DNA of 64,000 nucleotides from Lacinutrix sp. Hel_I_90 (GTDB lineage Bacteria; Bacteroidota; Bacteroidia; Flavobacteriales; Flavobacteriaceae), in the NCBI RefSeq assembly GCF_000934685.1, contig NZ_JYNQ01000001.1, positions 3,068,501-3,132,500 on the forward strand, read 5' to 3'. The translations under genes were made by a program, and so were the position numbers. Shown piece after piece: positions 1-7,525 of the stretch. Each line of letters opens with the position of its first letter. Position 1 is the stretch's first letter. The notes under the pieces are model-generated. The model saw only the letters and a list, made by a program, of their open reading frames with translations, was not told where the DNA came from and ran no database searches.

Positions 1-242
1 CAGATTTAATAGGTTTGACGATTCCAGACCCAGATTTAAAATGGAATGAGGAACGCCAGAGCTATGATTTTGGTGAGATTAACTGGGATGAATTCTGGCA
101 AGTGGTAAAAGGTCATGGGCCCTGTAATAAAGAAAGAATGAAAGCTCGAGTGGGAGCATGGGAAGAAGGCGAATGGGTGAGAGATGCGGCCATGGCTTAC
201 GCAGAGAAAAACGCAGAGCGAAAAGAAAAACAAGCAGTATAA
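1..242 (+). CDS. paaA: PaaA, oxygenase subunit of 1,2-phenylacetyl-CoA epoxidase (C-terminal end only)
   Basis: Only the last 80 or so codons are present; the frame is open through the left edge of the window and ends with TAA at 240-242. The tail reads PDLKWNEERQSYDFGEINW, followed by a KGHGPCNKER segment and a lysine/glutamate-rich end, which is how PaaA proteins finish. PaaA is the di-iron catalytic subunit of the PaaABC(D)E complex that epoxidises the ring of phenylacetyl-CoA in the cytoplasm. The catalytic residues lie outside the window. The assignment is supported by paaB, paaC and paaD following in the expected order. A TTG at 15 is inside the gene and not a start. Confidence 0.9.
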   Translation, partial: DLIGLTIPDPDLKWNEERQSYDFGEINWDEFWQVVKGHGPCNKERMKARVGAWEEGEWVRDAAMAYAEKNAERKEKQAV

Positions 243-373
243 TTATCCCGTAAGTTTTTAGTTACGAAAAGTTTACTGTAGATATTAAATAAAATAGAAA
301 ATCGATTTAACTGCTTCAATTTTTAAAAGAGTTTTTTAAAAAAGAAAGAGTTTAACATCGAGATAAACACAAT

Positions 374-400
374 AAAATTCCGGCGTTCGCAGGAATGACA
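374..400. repeat. Short palindromic intergenic repeat, family A
   Basis: An imperfect inverted repeat of the form ATTCC-loop-GGAATGACA precedes paaB. Related copies lie near 6136, 7384, 10386 and 41401. Such elements are common between genes in Flavobacteriaceae; what they do here is unknown. The ATG inside GGAATGACA at 395 is in frame with paaB and could be mistaken for its start. Confidence 0.6.
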
Positions 401-412
401 AAAAAGGCAATT

Positions 413-697
413 ATGAAAAAAAACTGGCCACTTTGGGAAGTCTTCGTTAGAAGTAAAAATGGATTAGAGCATAGACACTTTGGTAGTCTGCATGCTGCAG
501 ATGAGGAAATGGCTCTGGAAAATGCACGTGATGTCTATACAAGAAGAAATGAAGGGGTGAGTATTTGGGTTGTGGAATCAAAGCATATTACAGCTTCAAA
601 TCCTGAAAATAACGGCGAATTATTTGAGCCTGCTCAAGATAAGGTATACCGTCATCCCACATTTTATGATTTACCAGACGAAGTAAAACACATGTAA
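413..697 (+). CDS. paaB: PaaB, structural subunit of 1,2-phenylacetyl-CoA epoxidase
   Basis: A 94-residue protein matching the small PaaB family along its whole length: WPLWEVFVRSKNGLEHRH, then GSLHAADEEMALENARD, YTRRNEG, and the ending YRHPTFYDLPDEVKHM. In the family, PaaB bridges PaaA-PaaC units and has no catalytic residues. I chose the ATG at 413 because family members begin just ahead of the NWPLWEVF segment; the in-frame ATG at 395 belongs to a dispersed repeat. It lies 170 bp after paaA and 121 bp before paaC, with a repeat in each spacer, so cotranscription is likely but not tight. Confidence 0.93.
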   Translation: MKKNWPLWEVFVRSKNGLEHRHFGSLHAADEEMALENARDVYTRRNEGVSIWVVESKHITASNPENNGELFEPAQDKVYRHPTFYDLPDEVKHM

Positions 698-770
698 TTT
701 GAGTTTTACTCAAATTACAATTCCTGAGAAATCGGAAACGCATAAATATAAATTAAATCACAAATAATAC

Positions 771-811
771 CTTCCCTTTTTTAGGGCAGGTGCCCGAAGG
801 GCGGAAGGGTT
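771..811. repeat. Intergenic repeat, family C
   Basis: A GC-richer inverted repeat built from CTTCCC and GGGAAGG-like halves with a CCCGAAGGG core lies just before paaC. A close relative at 15606-15648 precedes the E1 dehydrogenase gene, and a shorter one at 3160-3186 precedes paaH. In all three the right end runs almost into the start codon of the next gene. Confidence 0.55.
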
Positions 812-818
812 AATAAAC

Positions 819-1571
819 ATGAAAAAAAAATTATACAAATACATCCTCGGTATTGCAGATAATTCTTTGATTCTCGGTCAAAGGCTAGGAGAAATAACAG
901 GTCATGGTCCCAGTTTAGAAACGGATATTGCCTGTACAAACATTTCTTTAGATCTGTTTGGGCAAGTACGTAGTTACTATCAATATGCCGCTAAAATTGC
1001 CGGAGATGAAAGAAGTGAAGATGATATTGCAATGCTTCGTAAAGAGCGAGAATACTTAAATGTCCTTTTAGTAGAACAACCCAATACCGATTTTGCATAT
1101 ACCATGGCACGACAGTTTTTGTTTGATGTGTATCACTTTCTGTTGTTAACAGAATTACAAAAAAGTCATGACGTAACCCTGTCAGCTATTGCAAAAAAAT
1201 CCATTAAAGAGGTGAGTTATCACCAGCGCTTTTCTTCAGATTGGATTAAGCGTTTAGGAGATGGCACTGATGAAAGTAAAACGAAAATGCAAACCGCCAT
1301 TAATGATTTGTGGACCTATACCGATGAGTTATTCCATCAAACAGAAGCCGATAAAGCAATGGTTTCAGAAAACATTGGAGTAGATGTCACCCAACTGAAA
1401 GCGGCGTACTATTCAAAAGTAAATACGATATTAGCTGAGGCGACTTTAGACATTCCAGAATCAAAATGGTTTCAAAAGGGTGGAAAAGAAGGAATTCACA
1501 CGGAACATATGGGGTATTTGTTAACCGAATTACAATACATGCAACGCACGTATCCAAATATGGAATGGTAA
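819..1571 (+). CDS. paaC: PaaC, subunit of 1,2-phenylacetyl-CoA epoxidase
   Basis: A 250-residue helical protein of the ferritin-like PaaC family. Recognisable segments are the N-terminal ADNSLILGQRLGEITGHGP, then DIACTNISLDLFGQ, the YQRF-type segment SYHQRFSSDWIKRLGDGT and the ending TELQYMQRTYPNMEW. Length agrees with the family (about 248 residues in E. coli). PaaC pairs with PaaA to make the stable catalytic core of the ring epoxidase but has lost iron binding. The start ATG follows a family-C repeat by about 7 bp; no Shine-Dalgarno is seen, which is normal for this phylum. Confidence 0.94.
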   Translation: MKKKLYKYILGIADNSLILGQRLGEITGHGPSLETDIACTNISLDLFGQVRSYYQYAAKIAGDERSEDDIAMLRKEREYLNVLLVEQPNTDFAYTMARQFLFDVYHFLLLTELQKSHDVTLSAIAKKSIKEVSYHQRFSSDWIKRLGDGTDESKTKMQTAINDLWTYTDELFHQTEADKAMVSENIGVDVTQLKAAYYSKVNTILAEATLDIPESKWFQKGGKEGIHTEHMGYLLTELQYMQRTYPNMEW

Positions 1572-1718
1572 TAGAATTTCCTTAAAATGAGGCGTCTCAT
1601 AAAAATTCAGAAATGCTATTTACAATGGATTGCATAGCAAATTAACAAAAACAAATATATGTTGTTTGAAGAAAATTAGCGAGGTAAGTGCAAACGAAAA
1701 ATCTGATTTCAATACAAT

Positions 1719-2219
1719 ATGATCACAACAGAACAAAATATAGACCAAAAACTAATTCCAATACTGGAAAAAGTTAGCGACCCAGAAATTCCGGTATTAT
1801 CAATCATGGATATGGGTGTGGTGCGTTCTGCTGTTATAAAAAACAATAAGGTAAAAGTACAAATCACACCAACTTATAGTGGTTGTCCAGCAATGGATGT
1901 TATTGGTGATGATATCAAAGCAGCATTAAAAACGGCGGGATACGATGCTGAAATCGAATTGATTCTTTCGCCAGCTTGGACTACAGATTGGATTACGCCA
2001 AGAGGTAGAAAGGCATTGGAAGATTATGGTATCGCAGCACCTTTAGGTGCAGAAGCAGATAAAGATGTTCTGCTTAATGGAAAACGCATTGTAAAATGTA
2101 CTAATTGTGGGTCTCAAAACACACGCTTGGTGAGTCAGTTTGGATCAACGGCTTGCAAAGCACAGTTTCAATGTGATGACTGCCAGGAGCCATTTGATTA
2201 TTTTAAATGTTTAAAATAA
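1719..2219 (+). CDS. paaD: PaaD, MIP18/DUF59-type subunit of the phenylacetyl-CoA epoxidase system
   Basis: A 166-residue protein with an N-terminal DUF59 (MIP18-like) domain (about residues 10-90; LEKVSDPEIPVLSIMDMGVV and TPTYSGCPAMDVI carry the usual DPE and SGCP motifs) and a C-terminal cysteine-rich ribbon, CTNCGSQ then CKAQFQCDDC and a final FKC. PaaD is required for an active PaaABCE complex and is thought to help iron or iron-sulfur maturation. It is called PaaJ in some bacteria. The reductase subunit PaaE is not in this window and is probably left of paaA. Confidence 0.93.
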   Translation: MITTEQNIDQKLIPILEKVSDPEIPVLSIMDMGVVRSAVIKNNKVKVQITPTYSGCPAMDVIGDDIKAALKTAGYDAEIELILSPAWTTDWITPRGRKALEDYGIAAPLGAEADKDVLLNGKRIVKCTNCGSQNTRLVSQFGSTACKAQFQCDDCQEPFDYFKCLK

Positions 2220-2223
2220 AACG

Positions 2224-2302
2224 AATACCCTACAAGTTTCAAAAACGGTGTGGGTATAAAAATAAATACTAATCCTGTAAGATTTCAAAAACCTTACAGG
2301 CA
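2224..2302. repeat. Intergenic repeats, family B (two units)
   Basis: Two imperfect palindromes fill the paaD-paaG spacer. The second one reads CCTGTAAG-N-CTTACAGG, with arms pairing over 8 bp. Related family-B units with the core AACCTTATAGG or its complement occur at 3104-3137, 6080-6110, 15306-15320 and 15350-15376. Confidence 0.55.
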
Positions 2303-2314
2303 TCAATCAAAAAT

Positions 2315-3097
2315 ATGAATAAAAGCATTCAGCTTACAATAGAAAACAAAGTAGCAACCATTACGCTTAACAGACCAGAAGTATTCAACAGTTTCAATCG
2401 TGAAATGGCCTTTTTATTACAGGATACATTAGATGCTTGTGAAAAAAATGCAGACGTTAGAGCCATTGTTTTAACTGGAAACGGAAAAGCATTTTGTGCT
2501 GGTCAGGACTTAAAAGAAGTGACAAATCCAGAGTTAAATCCTGGATTTAAAAAAATATTAGAGGAGCATTACAATCCCATTATCACAAGAATTCGTGCGA
2601 TTAAAAAACCAATTATTGCAGCCGTAAATGGTGTAGCGGCAGGCGCAGGGGCGAATATTGCGTTAGCCTGTGATATTATCGTAGCGCATGAAAAGGTGAG
2701 TTTTATACAGGCCTTTAGCCTCATTGGTTTAGTGCCAGATAGTGCTGGTACTTTCTTTTTACCACGACTTATCGGGTTTCAAAAGGCATTAGCTTTAGCG
2801 CTGTTAGGCGATAAAATTTCGGCAGAAGCAGCAGATAAAATGGGAATGATTTATAAATGTGTTCCAACAGAAGAATTTGAAACCACTATAAATAAATTAG
2901 CTATTAAACTAGCAAACATGCCTACTAAAGCATTAGGGCTTATTAAAGAATTATACAATCAGTCTATGACTAACGATTTAGAATCACAATTAGCCTTAGA
3001 ATCTAAATTACAAATAGAAGCCGCACAAAGTGAGGATTATACAGAAGGCGTGGCTGCATTTGTTGAAAAAAGAAAACCAGAATTTAAAGGAAGATAA
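2315..3097 (+). CDS. paaG: PaaG, ring 1,2-epoxyphenylacetyl-CoA isomerase (crotonase family)
   Basis: A 260-residue crotonase. The CoA/oxyanion segments FCAGQDLKEV and NGVAAGAGANIALACDI are present, and the signature FIQAFSLIGLVPDSAGTFFLP, with Asp142, matches PaaG rather than generic enoyl-CoA hydratases, which carry Glu residues there. PaaG turns the epoxide made by PaaABCE into the seven-membered oxepin-CoA. The gene follows paaD with 95 bp of repeat sequence between. Another phenylacetate-cluster crotonase (10418-11170) lacks this signature. Confidence 0.9.
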   Translation: MNKSIQLTIENKVATITLNRPEVFNSFNREMAFLLQDTLDACEKNADVRAIVLTGNGKAFCAGQDLKEVTNPELNPGFKKILEEHYNPIITRIRAIKKPIIAAVNGVAAGAGANIALACDIIVAHEKVSFIQAFSLIGLVPDSAGTFFLPRLIGFQKALALALLGDKISAEAADKMGMIYKCVPTEEFETTINKLAIKLANMPTKALGLIKELYNQSMTNDLESQLALESKLQIEAAQSEDYTEGVAAFVEKRKPEFKGR

Positions 3098-3103
3098 AAA
3101 AGG

Positions 3104-3186
3104 CTCCCTACAAGGGTTTTAAAACCTGACAGGTAGAGTAGTCAAACAAAAACTAAAAAAGTGCTTCCTTAGGGAAGACCGAAGAT
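3104..3186. repeat. Intergenic repeats, families B and C, before paaH
   Basis: A family-B palindrome (CCCTACAAGGG then AAAACCTGACAGG) at 3104-3137 is followed by a short family-C unit (CTTCCTTAGGGAAG) at 3165-3178 that stops a few bases ahead of the paaH start. Confidence 0.45.
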
Positions 3187-4366
3187 GGAAATGAACGTAG
3201 GAATCATAGGGAGTGGTACAATGGGAAGTGGCATCGCGCAGGTCGCAGCAACGTCTGGTTGTAAAGTAAAATTATACGATACCAATCAAGCCGCTTTAGA
3301 CAGCGCAAAAACGGCCTTAGAAAAAATATTAAACCGACTAGTAGAAAAAGAAAGAATCGATACTGCTGAGAAATCAAGAATTCAAGACAATATCGCTTAT
3401 GTTGATACTTTAAAGGGTTTAGCCGATTCAAACTTAACGATTGAAGCGATTGTTGAAAACCTGGACATCAAGAAAAAAGTGTTTTCAGAATTGGAGAATT
3501 ATGTTGCTGAAGATTGTATTATCGCATCAAATACTTCGAGTTTGTCAATTGCATCCATTGCAGCATCACTTAAAAACCCGAAACGTTGCGTAGGCATTCA
3601 TTTTTTCAACCCAGCACCTTTAATGAAGCTAGTCGAGGTTATTCCTGCCATTCAAACCTCATATGAAACATTAGAAAAGGCGATAGATACAATCTCAGGT
3701 TGGAACAAGGCAGTAGCTGTAGCCAAAGATACACCAGGTTTTATTGTTAATCGTGTTGCGCGCCCATTTTACGGCGAAGCGCTACGAATTTATGAAGAAG
3801 GTTTAGCAGATTTCGCAACCATTGATCACAGTTTAAAAACTTTAGGGGGGTTCCGTATGGGGCCATTTGAATTGATGGATTTTATAGGAAATGATGTTAA
3901 TTATACGGTTACTGAAACCGTATTTGCCGCCTTCTACTTCGATCCAAGATACAAGCCAGCATTTACGCAAAAGCGCTTTGCAGAAGCGGGGTATTTAGGT
4001 CGTAAATCTGGAATAGGTTACTATGAATATAATGAAAACGGGAGACGTGTCACTGAGAGTGAAAGCGAAGCATCTCATGATAAGGCATTGGCAAGTCTGA
4101 TTTTCAATCGCGTTTTAGTGATGTTAATCAATGAGGCAGCAGATGCGCTATTTTTAAACATTGCGTCAGCCAAAGATATTGATAATGCCATGACCAAAGG
4201 TGTTAATTATCCTAAAGGCTTGTTGGCCTGGGCAGACGAAAAAGGAATCGATTGGTGTGTTTCAAAAATGGATGAACTATATGATGAGTATCACGAAGAC
4301 CGATACCGTTGCAGTCCATTATTGCGTAAAATGAATAAGAAAGGGATTAGGTTTTTTGAAAACTAG
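3185..4366 (+). CDS. paaH: PaaH, 3-hydroxyadipyl-CoA dehydrogenase
   Basis: A 393-residue NAD-dependent 3-hydroxyacyl-CoA dehydrogenase. The Rossmann loop GSGTMGSG gives Gly9, Gly11 and Gly14; the catalytic His139 sits in GIHFFNPAPLMKLVEV; the first C-terminal dimer domain ends with YLGRKSGIGYYEY, and a second, shorter 3HCDH domain occupies about residues 295-385. E. coli PaaH is about 475 residues and simple HbdA enzymes about 285, so this is an intermediate form. In the pathway it oxidises 3-hydroxyadipyl-CoA to 3-oxoadipyl-CoA. An ATG two codons later (3191) is an equally good start. Confidence 0.9.
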   Translation: MEMNVGIIGSGTMGSGIAQVAATSGCKVKLYDTNQAALDSAKTALEKILNRLVEKERIDTAEKSRIQDNIAYVDTLKGLADSNLTIEAIVENLDIKKKVFSELENYVAEDCIIASNTSSLSIASIAASLKNPKRCVGIHFFNPAPLMKLVEVIPAIQTSYETLEKAIDTISGWNKAVAVAKDTPGFIVNRVARPFYGEALRIYEEGLADFATIDHSLKTLGGFRMGPFELMDFIGNDVNYTVTETVFAAFYFDPRYKPAFTQKRFAEAGYLGRKSGIGYYEYNENGRRVTESESEASHDKALASLIFNRVLVMLINEAADALFLNIASAKDIDNAMTKGVNYPKGLLAWADEKGIDWCVSKMDELYDEYHEDRYRCSPLLRKMNKKGIRFFEN

Positions 4367-4375
4367 GTTTGAGGT

Positions 4376-4699
4376 ATGAGGAAATCGAAGTATCATTTTA
4401 AATTTGAAGAGTTAGGGATATATTCCAAAGCAATGGAATTTGGAGAAGTAGTAAATAGTTTAGGGAATAAATTCCCAAAACAAGAACGTTTTGAATTGAC
4501 TTCTCAATTTAAACGTGCAGCAGATTCAATAGCCTTAAATATTGCTGAAGGTTCAGCAGGAACTGATAAGCAATTTCACTATTATTTAGGAAATGCATGG
4601 TATAGTGCTCACGAATGTATTTCGTGTAGTTCGAAAGCTCAAATGAGAAACTATATTTCTGTTGAAGAAGATGAAGAAAATCGCAGATTAATAACTTAA
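4376..4699 (+). CDS. Four-helix-bundle protein (23S rRNA IVS-type family), truncated by an in-frame stop
   Basis: The 107-residue product begins KFEELGIYSKAMEFGE and has SQFKRAADSIALNIAEGSAGTD, the hallmark of the small four-helix-bundle family first seen in 23S rRNA intervening sequences. It ends at ENRRLIT with TAA at 4697-4699. Reading on in the same frame gives LSKMITSLRNKI and another TAA at 4751-4753, which is the normal family ending (ITELSKMLTSLRK-like), so a single GAA-to-TAA change would explain the stop. The last helix is therefore lost. It sits 9 bp after paaH and 60 bp before paaI; it has no known part in phenylacetate breakdown and its function is unknown. Confidence 0.75.
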   Translation: MRKSKYHFKFEELGIYSKAMEFGEVVNSLGNKFPKQERFELTSQFKRAADSIALNIAEGSAGTDKQFHYYLGNAWYSAHECISCSSKAQMRNYISVEEDEENRRLIT

Positions 4700-4759
4700 T
4701 TATCTAAAATGATAACTTCCTTGAGAAATAAGATTTTACAAAGAATCAAATAAATAGAA

Positions 4760-5191
4760 ATGTCAGCAAAAAGCAAACCTATAGCCCCACACCTCATACC
4801 AAAGCGAATGCTTTCGCTTGATGCCTATAGCACTTGGTTGGGAATAGAGATTTTAGAATGCACCATCGGTCACTGTAAAGTAGCAATGACCATTAGAAAG
4901 GACATGCTCAACAGTATGAACAAAGCACATGGTGGTATTAGTTATTCTTTAGCAGATACCGCTTTCGGATTTGCAGCCAACACGCATGGTAAATATGCAG
5001 TGTCCATAGAAACGTCTATCAATCATATTGAAGCATTAAACGAAGGTGATTATATCGTAGCAGAATCTGTAATAGAAAAAGTAAATAATAAGTTAGGTTT
5101 TAATATTATTGAAGTCAAACGAGGAGACGAATTAGTAGCACTTTTTAAAGGTGTTGTCTATCGCACTCAAAAGGATTGGGAAGAAAATTAA
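4760..5191 (+). CDS. paaI: PaaI, hotdog-fold phenylacetyl-CoA-type thioesterase
   Basis: A 143-residue hotdog thioesterase. The family signature is NKAHGGISYSLADTAFGFAAN, with His57-Gly-Gly and Asp66 in the positions used for catalysis. PaaI releases CoA from dead-end hydroxyphenylacetyl-CoA thioesters and so protects the free CoA pool. The gene ends 11 bp ahead of the metallopeptidase gene, suggesting cotranscription. Confidence 0.88.
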   Translation: MSAKSKPIAPHLIPKRMLSLDAYSTWLGIEILECTIGHCKVAMTIRKDMLNSMNKAHGGISYSLADTAFGFAANTHGKYAVSIETSINHIEALNEGDYIVAESVIEKVNNKLGFNIIEVKRGDELVALFKGVVYRTQKDWEEN

Positions 5192-5202
5192 ATTCAGAAA
5201 AT

Positions 5203-6063
5203 ATGAAATGGCAAGGTAGAAGACAGAGTGGTAACGTTGAAGATCGACGTGGCATGAGTGGCAAAGGGAAACTGGCAGCAGGAGGAGGTCTTGTTGCTGT
5301 TGTAGTTATTCTTTTACAACTTTTTGGTGGTGAAACGGGTCAGCAATTAGCGCCTTTAATCGAGCAAGTCGGAAACAGTCAAACCACGCAACAAGTGGAG
5401 CAAAGAGCTTTGACTGCCGAAGAGCAAAAAATGGGAGATTTTATGGCAACTATTTTAGCGTATACTGAAGACACCTGGAGTCAGGTATTTAGAGAAAATA
5501 ATTTAGGAACGTACCAAGAGCCAAAAATGGTTTTATTCACAGATGCTGTTTCTACCGGTTGTGGAAATGCTACCTCGGCATCCGGTCCTTTTTATTGTCC
5601 TGCAGGCCAAAAAGTGTATATGGATTTGGCTTTTTTTGAGGAGTTAAAAACACGTTTTGGTGCTAAAGGTGGTGATTTTGCTATCGCGTATGTCACCGCT
5701 CACGAAGTTGGACATCACGTTCAAACACTTTTAGGAACATCAAGTAAAGTGAGACAATTACAAGCGCAAACGAGCAAAACGGAGGCTAATAAATTATCTG
5801 TAGCCCAAGAGCTGCAAGCAGATTTCTATGCCGGACTTTGGGCGCATTATAATAAAGAATATTTAGAAGCTGGAGATATTGAAGAAGCCATGAGCGCGGC
5901 CAATGCCGTTGGTGATGACGCTATTCAAAAAAGAACTAGTGGAAGTGTTAATTCTGATAGCTTTACCCACGGCACATCACGGCAACGCATGCAATGGTTT
6001 ATGAAAGGCTATGAAACTGGTGATATTAGAAATGGTGATACATTTTCAGCACTTATAAATTAA
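5203..6063 (+). CDS. Neutral zinc metallopeptidase, YpfJ/KPN_02809 family
   Basis: A 286-residue protein starting MKWQGRRQSGNVEDRRG, the typical beginning of the YpfJ family, so I use the ATG at 5203 and not the in-frame ATG at 5176 inside paaI. One membrane helix (about residues 25-45, GGGLVAVVVILLQLF) anchors a large domain with the zinc motif HEVGHH (His167, Glu168, His171) and a second conserved ELQADFYAGLWAHY segment. Family members are membrane-anchored peptidases of unknown substrate. Its place between paaI and paaJ is unusual and says little about its job. Confidence 0.88.
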   Translation: MKWQGRRQSGNVEDRRGMSGKGKLAAGGGLVAVVVILLQLFGGETGQQLAPLIEQVGNSQTTQQVEQRALTAEEQKMGDFMATILAYTEDTWSQVFRENNLGTYQEPKMVLFTDAVSTGCGNATSASGPFYCPAGQKVYMDLAFFEELKTRFGAKGGDFAIAYVTAHEVGHHVQTLLGTSSKVRQLQAQTSKTEANKLSVAQELQADFYAGLWAHYNKEYLEAGDIEEAMSAANAVGDDAIQKRTSGSVNSDSFTHGTSRQRMQWFMKGYETGDIRNGDTFSALIN

Positions 6064-6079
6064 AATTAAAAGAGATCTA

Positions 6080-6161
6080 TAATCCTACAAGGTTTTTAAA
6101 TATTTAAGGGATAATAAGAAAGTAAAACAATAAGATTCGTGCCTTAGCGCGAATGACACAA
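6080..6161. repeat. Intergenic repeats, families B and A, before paaJ
   Basis: A family-B fragment (ATCCTACAAGGTTTTTAAA) is followed by a family-A unit, GATTCGTGCC-loop-GCGCGAATGACA, at 6136-6160. The thiolase ATG starts 5 bp after it. Confidence 0.5.
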
Positions 6162-6165
6162 ACTT

Positions 6166-7380
6166 ATGAAAGAAGCATATATAATAGACGGCATTAGAAC
6201 GCCAATAGGAAATTACAAAGGCACATTATCGGCTGTTCGTACAGACGATTTAGGCGCATTAGTGATTGAAGAAATTGTAAAACGTAATCCAAGCATTCCA
6301 AAAGAGGCCTATGACGATGTTATTATGGGTTGTGCAAATCAAGCAGGAGAAGACAATCGTAATGTCGCTCGTATGTCATCATTGTTAGCAGGATTGCCAT
6401 TTACAGTGCCAGGAGAAACCGTAAATCGCTTATGCAGTTCGGGATTATCGGCAATAATTCACGCCAATCGCGCTATAAAAGCTGGAGATGGAGACCTCTT
6501 TATTTCAGGAGGTGTTGAAAATATGACACGTGGTCCCTACGTTATGGCAAAACCATCATCGGCATTTGGAGGAGATTCAAAACTTTACGACTCTACATTT
6601 GGATGGCGTTTTATCAATCCGAGAATGCAACAACTTTATGGTACCGATGGCATGGGTAATACTGCCGAAAATTTAGTAGAGAAATATAATATCTCACGAG
6701 AAGATCAAGACAAGTTTGCTTATTGGAGCCAAATGAAAGCAGCCAAAGCACAAGAAAATGGACGCTTAGCAAAAGAAATTGTTACCGTTGAAATTCCGCA
6801 ACGTAAAAAAGATCCCATTAAGTTTTCAAAAGACGAGTTTGTAAAACCAACAACTTCTTTAGAGATTTTAGGAAAATTACGAGCGGCCTTTAAAAAGGAG
6901 GGTGGCAGTGTCACTGCAGGAAATTCTTCAGGATTAAATGATGGCGCAGCAGCAACAATCATTGCTTCCGAAGCGGCCGTAAAAAAATATAATTTAAAAC
7001 CATTAGCAAGAATAGTAAGTTCTGCTGTTGTTGGTGTAGAGCCAAGAATTATGGGCATTGGTCCGGTGGAAGCCTCAAACAAAGCATTAGCAAAAGCAGG
7101 GCTAACGATGGACGATATGGATATTATAGAATTAAACGAAGCCTTTGCAGCACAAGCATTAGCCTGCACACGAGCGTGGGGATTAGCAGATGATGATCCT
7201 AGATTAAATCCAAATGGAGGCGCCATAGCTATTGGTCATCCACTAGGTGTTACTGGAACAAGATTGGCCTATTCAGCAGCTTTAGAATTGAAAGAGCAAA
7301 ACAAGCGTTATGCGTTAGTAACCATGTGTATTGGTGTCGGTCAAGGGTATGCGACTATTATTGAGAATGTAAATTTATAA
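6166..7380 (+). CDS. paaJ: PaaJ/PcaF-type 3-oxoadipyl-CoA thiolase
   Basis: A 404-residue thiolase with the complete active site: nucleophilic Cys90 in NRLCSSGLSA, His358 in GHPLG and Cys388 in MCIGVGQG. The segment RTPIGNYKG and the length match the 3-oxoadipyl-CoA thiolase group (PaaJ/PcaF, about 401 residues). In this pathway it splits 3-oxoadipyl-CoA into succinyl-CoA and acetyl-CoA, and also acts on the 3-oxo-5,6-dehydrosuberyl-CoA made after ring cleavage. A general acetyl-CoA acyltransferase is the only serious alternative; the setting favours PaaJ. Confidence 0.9.
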   Translation: MKEAYIIDGIRTPIGNYKGTLSAVRTDDLGALVIEEIVKRNPSIPKEAYDDVIMGCANQAGEDNRNVARMSSLLAGLPFTVPGETVNRLCSSGLSAIIHANRAIKAGDGDLFISGGVENMTRGPYVMAKPSSAFGGDSKLYDSTFGWRFINPRMQQLYGTDGMGNTAENLVEKYNISREDQDKFAYWSQMKAAKAQENGRLAKEIVTVEIPQRKKDPIKFSKDEFVKPTTSLEILGKLRAAFKKEGGSVTAGNSSGLNDGAAATIIASEAAVKKYNLKPLARIVSSAVVGVEPRIMGIGPVEASNKALAKAGLTMDDMDIIELNEAFAAQALACTRAWGLADDDPRLNPNGGAIAIGHPLGVTGTRLAYSAALELKEQNKRYALVTMCIGVGQGYATIIENVNL

Positions 7381-7383
7381 AGA

Positions 7384-7510
7384 TTTGTCATTCCTGTGTA
7401 GGCAGGAATCTACATCATAATAATTACAATGTCTCTTCGAGTGATTTGTGAAGCTTGAGCAAATGGTATCGAGAAGACACAAAACCAGAGTTTCGTTTTC
7501 ACGAAAACGA
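7384..7510. repeat. Intergenic repeats before paaZ
   Basis: A family-A unit in inverted orientation (GTCATTCCTG-loop-CAGGAATC) lies at 7386-7410. It is followed by a long loose palindrome with GTCTCTTCGAG and CGAGAAGAC as outer arms (7431-7478), and by TTTTCACGAAAACG near 7497. No gene is visible between paaJ and paaZ. Confidence 0.5.
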
Positions 7511-7525
7511 TAAATAAAATTATCG

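Noticed and set aside
395..412. Earlier ATG for paaB
   Set aside because: This ATG belongs to a dispersed repeat and the added residues are not part of the PaaB family.
4376..4699. Four-helix-bundle gene as sign of an rRNA intervening sequence
   Set aside because: It lies between paaH and paaI, not in a 23S gene; the family is common as a free-standing gene.
5176..5202. Earlier start for the zinc peptidase inside paaI
   Set aside because: The family begins MKWQGRRxSxNVED, which is the ATG at 5203.
6720..7226. 168-codon minus-strand frame opposite the thiolase gene
   Set aside because: Shadow of paaJ; the plus frame has the full thiolase active site.
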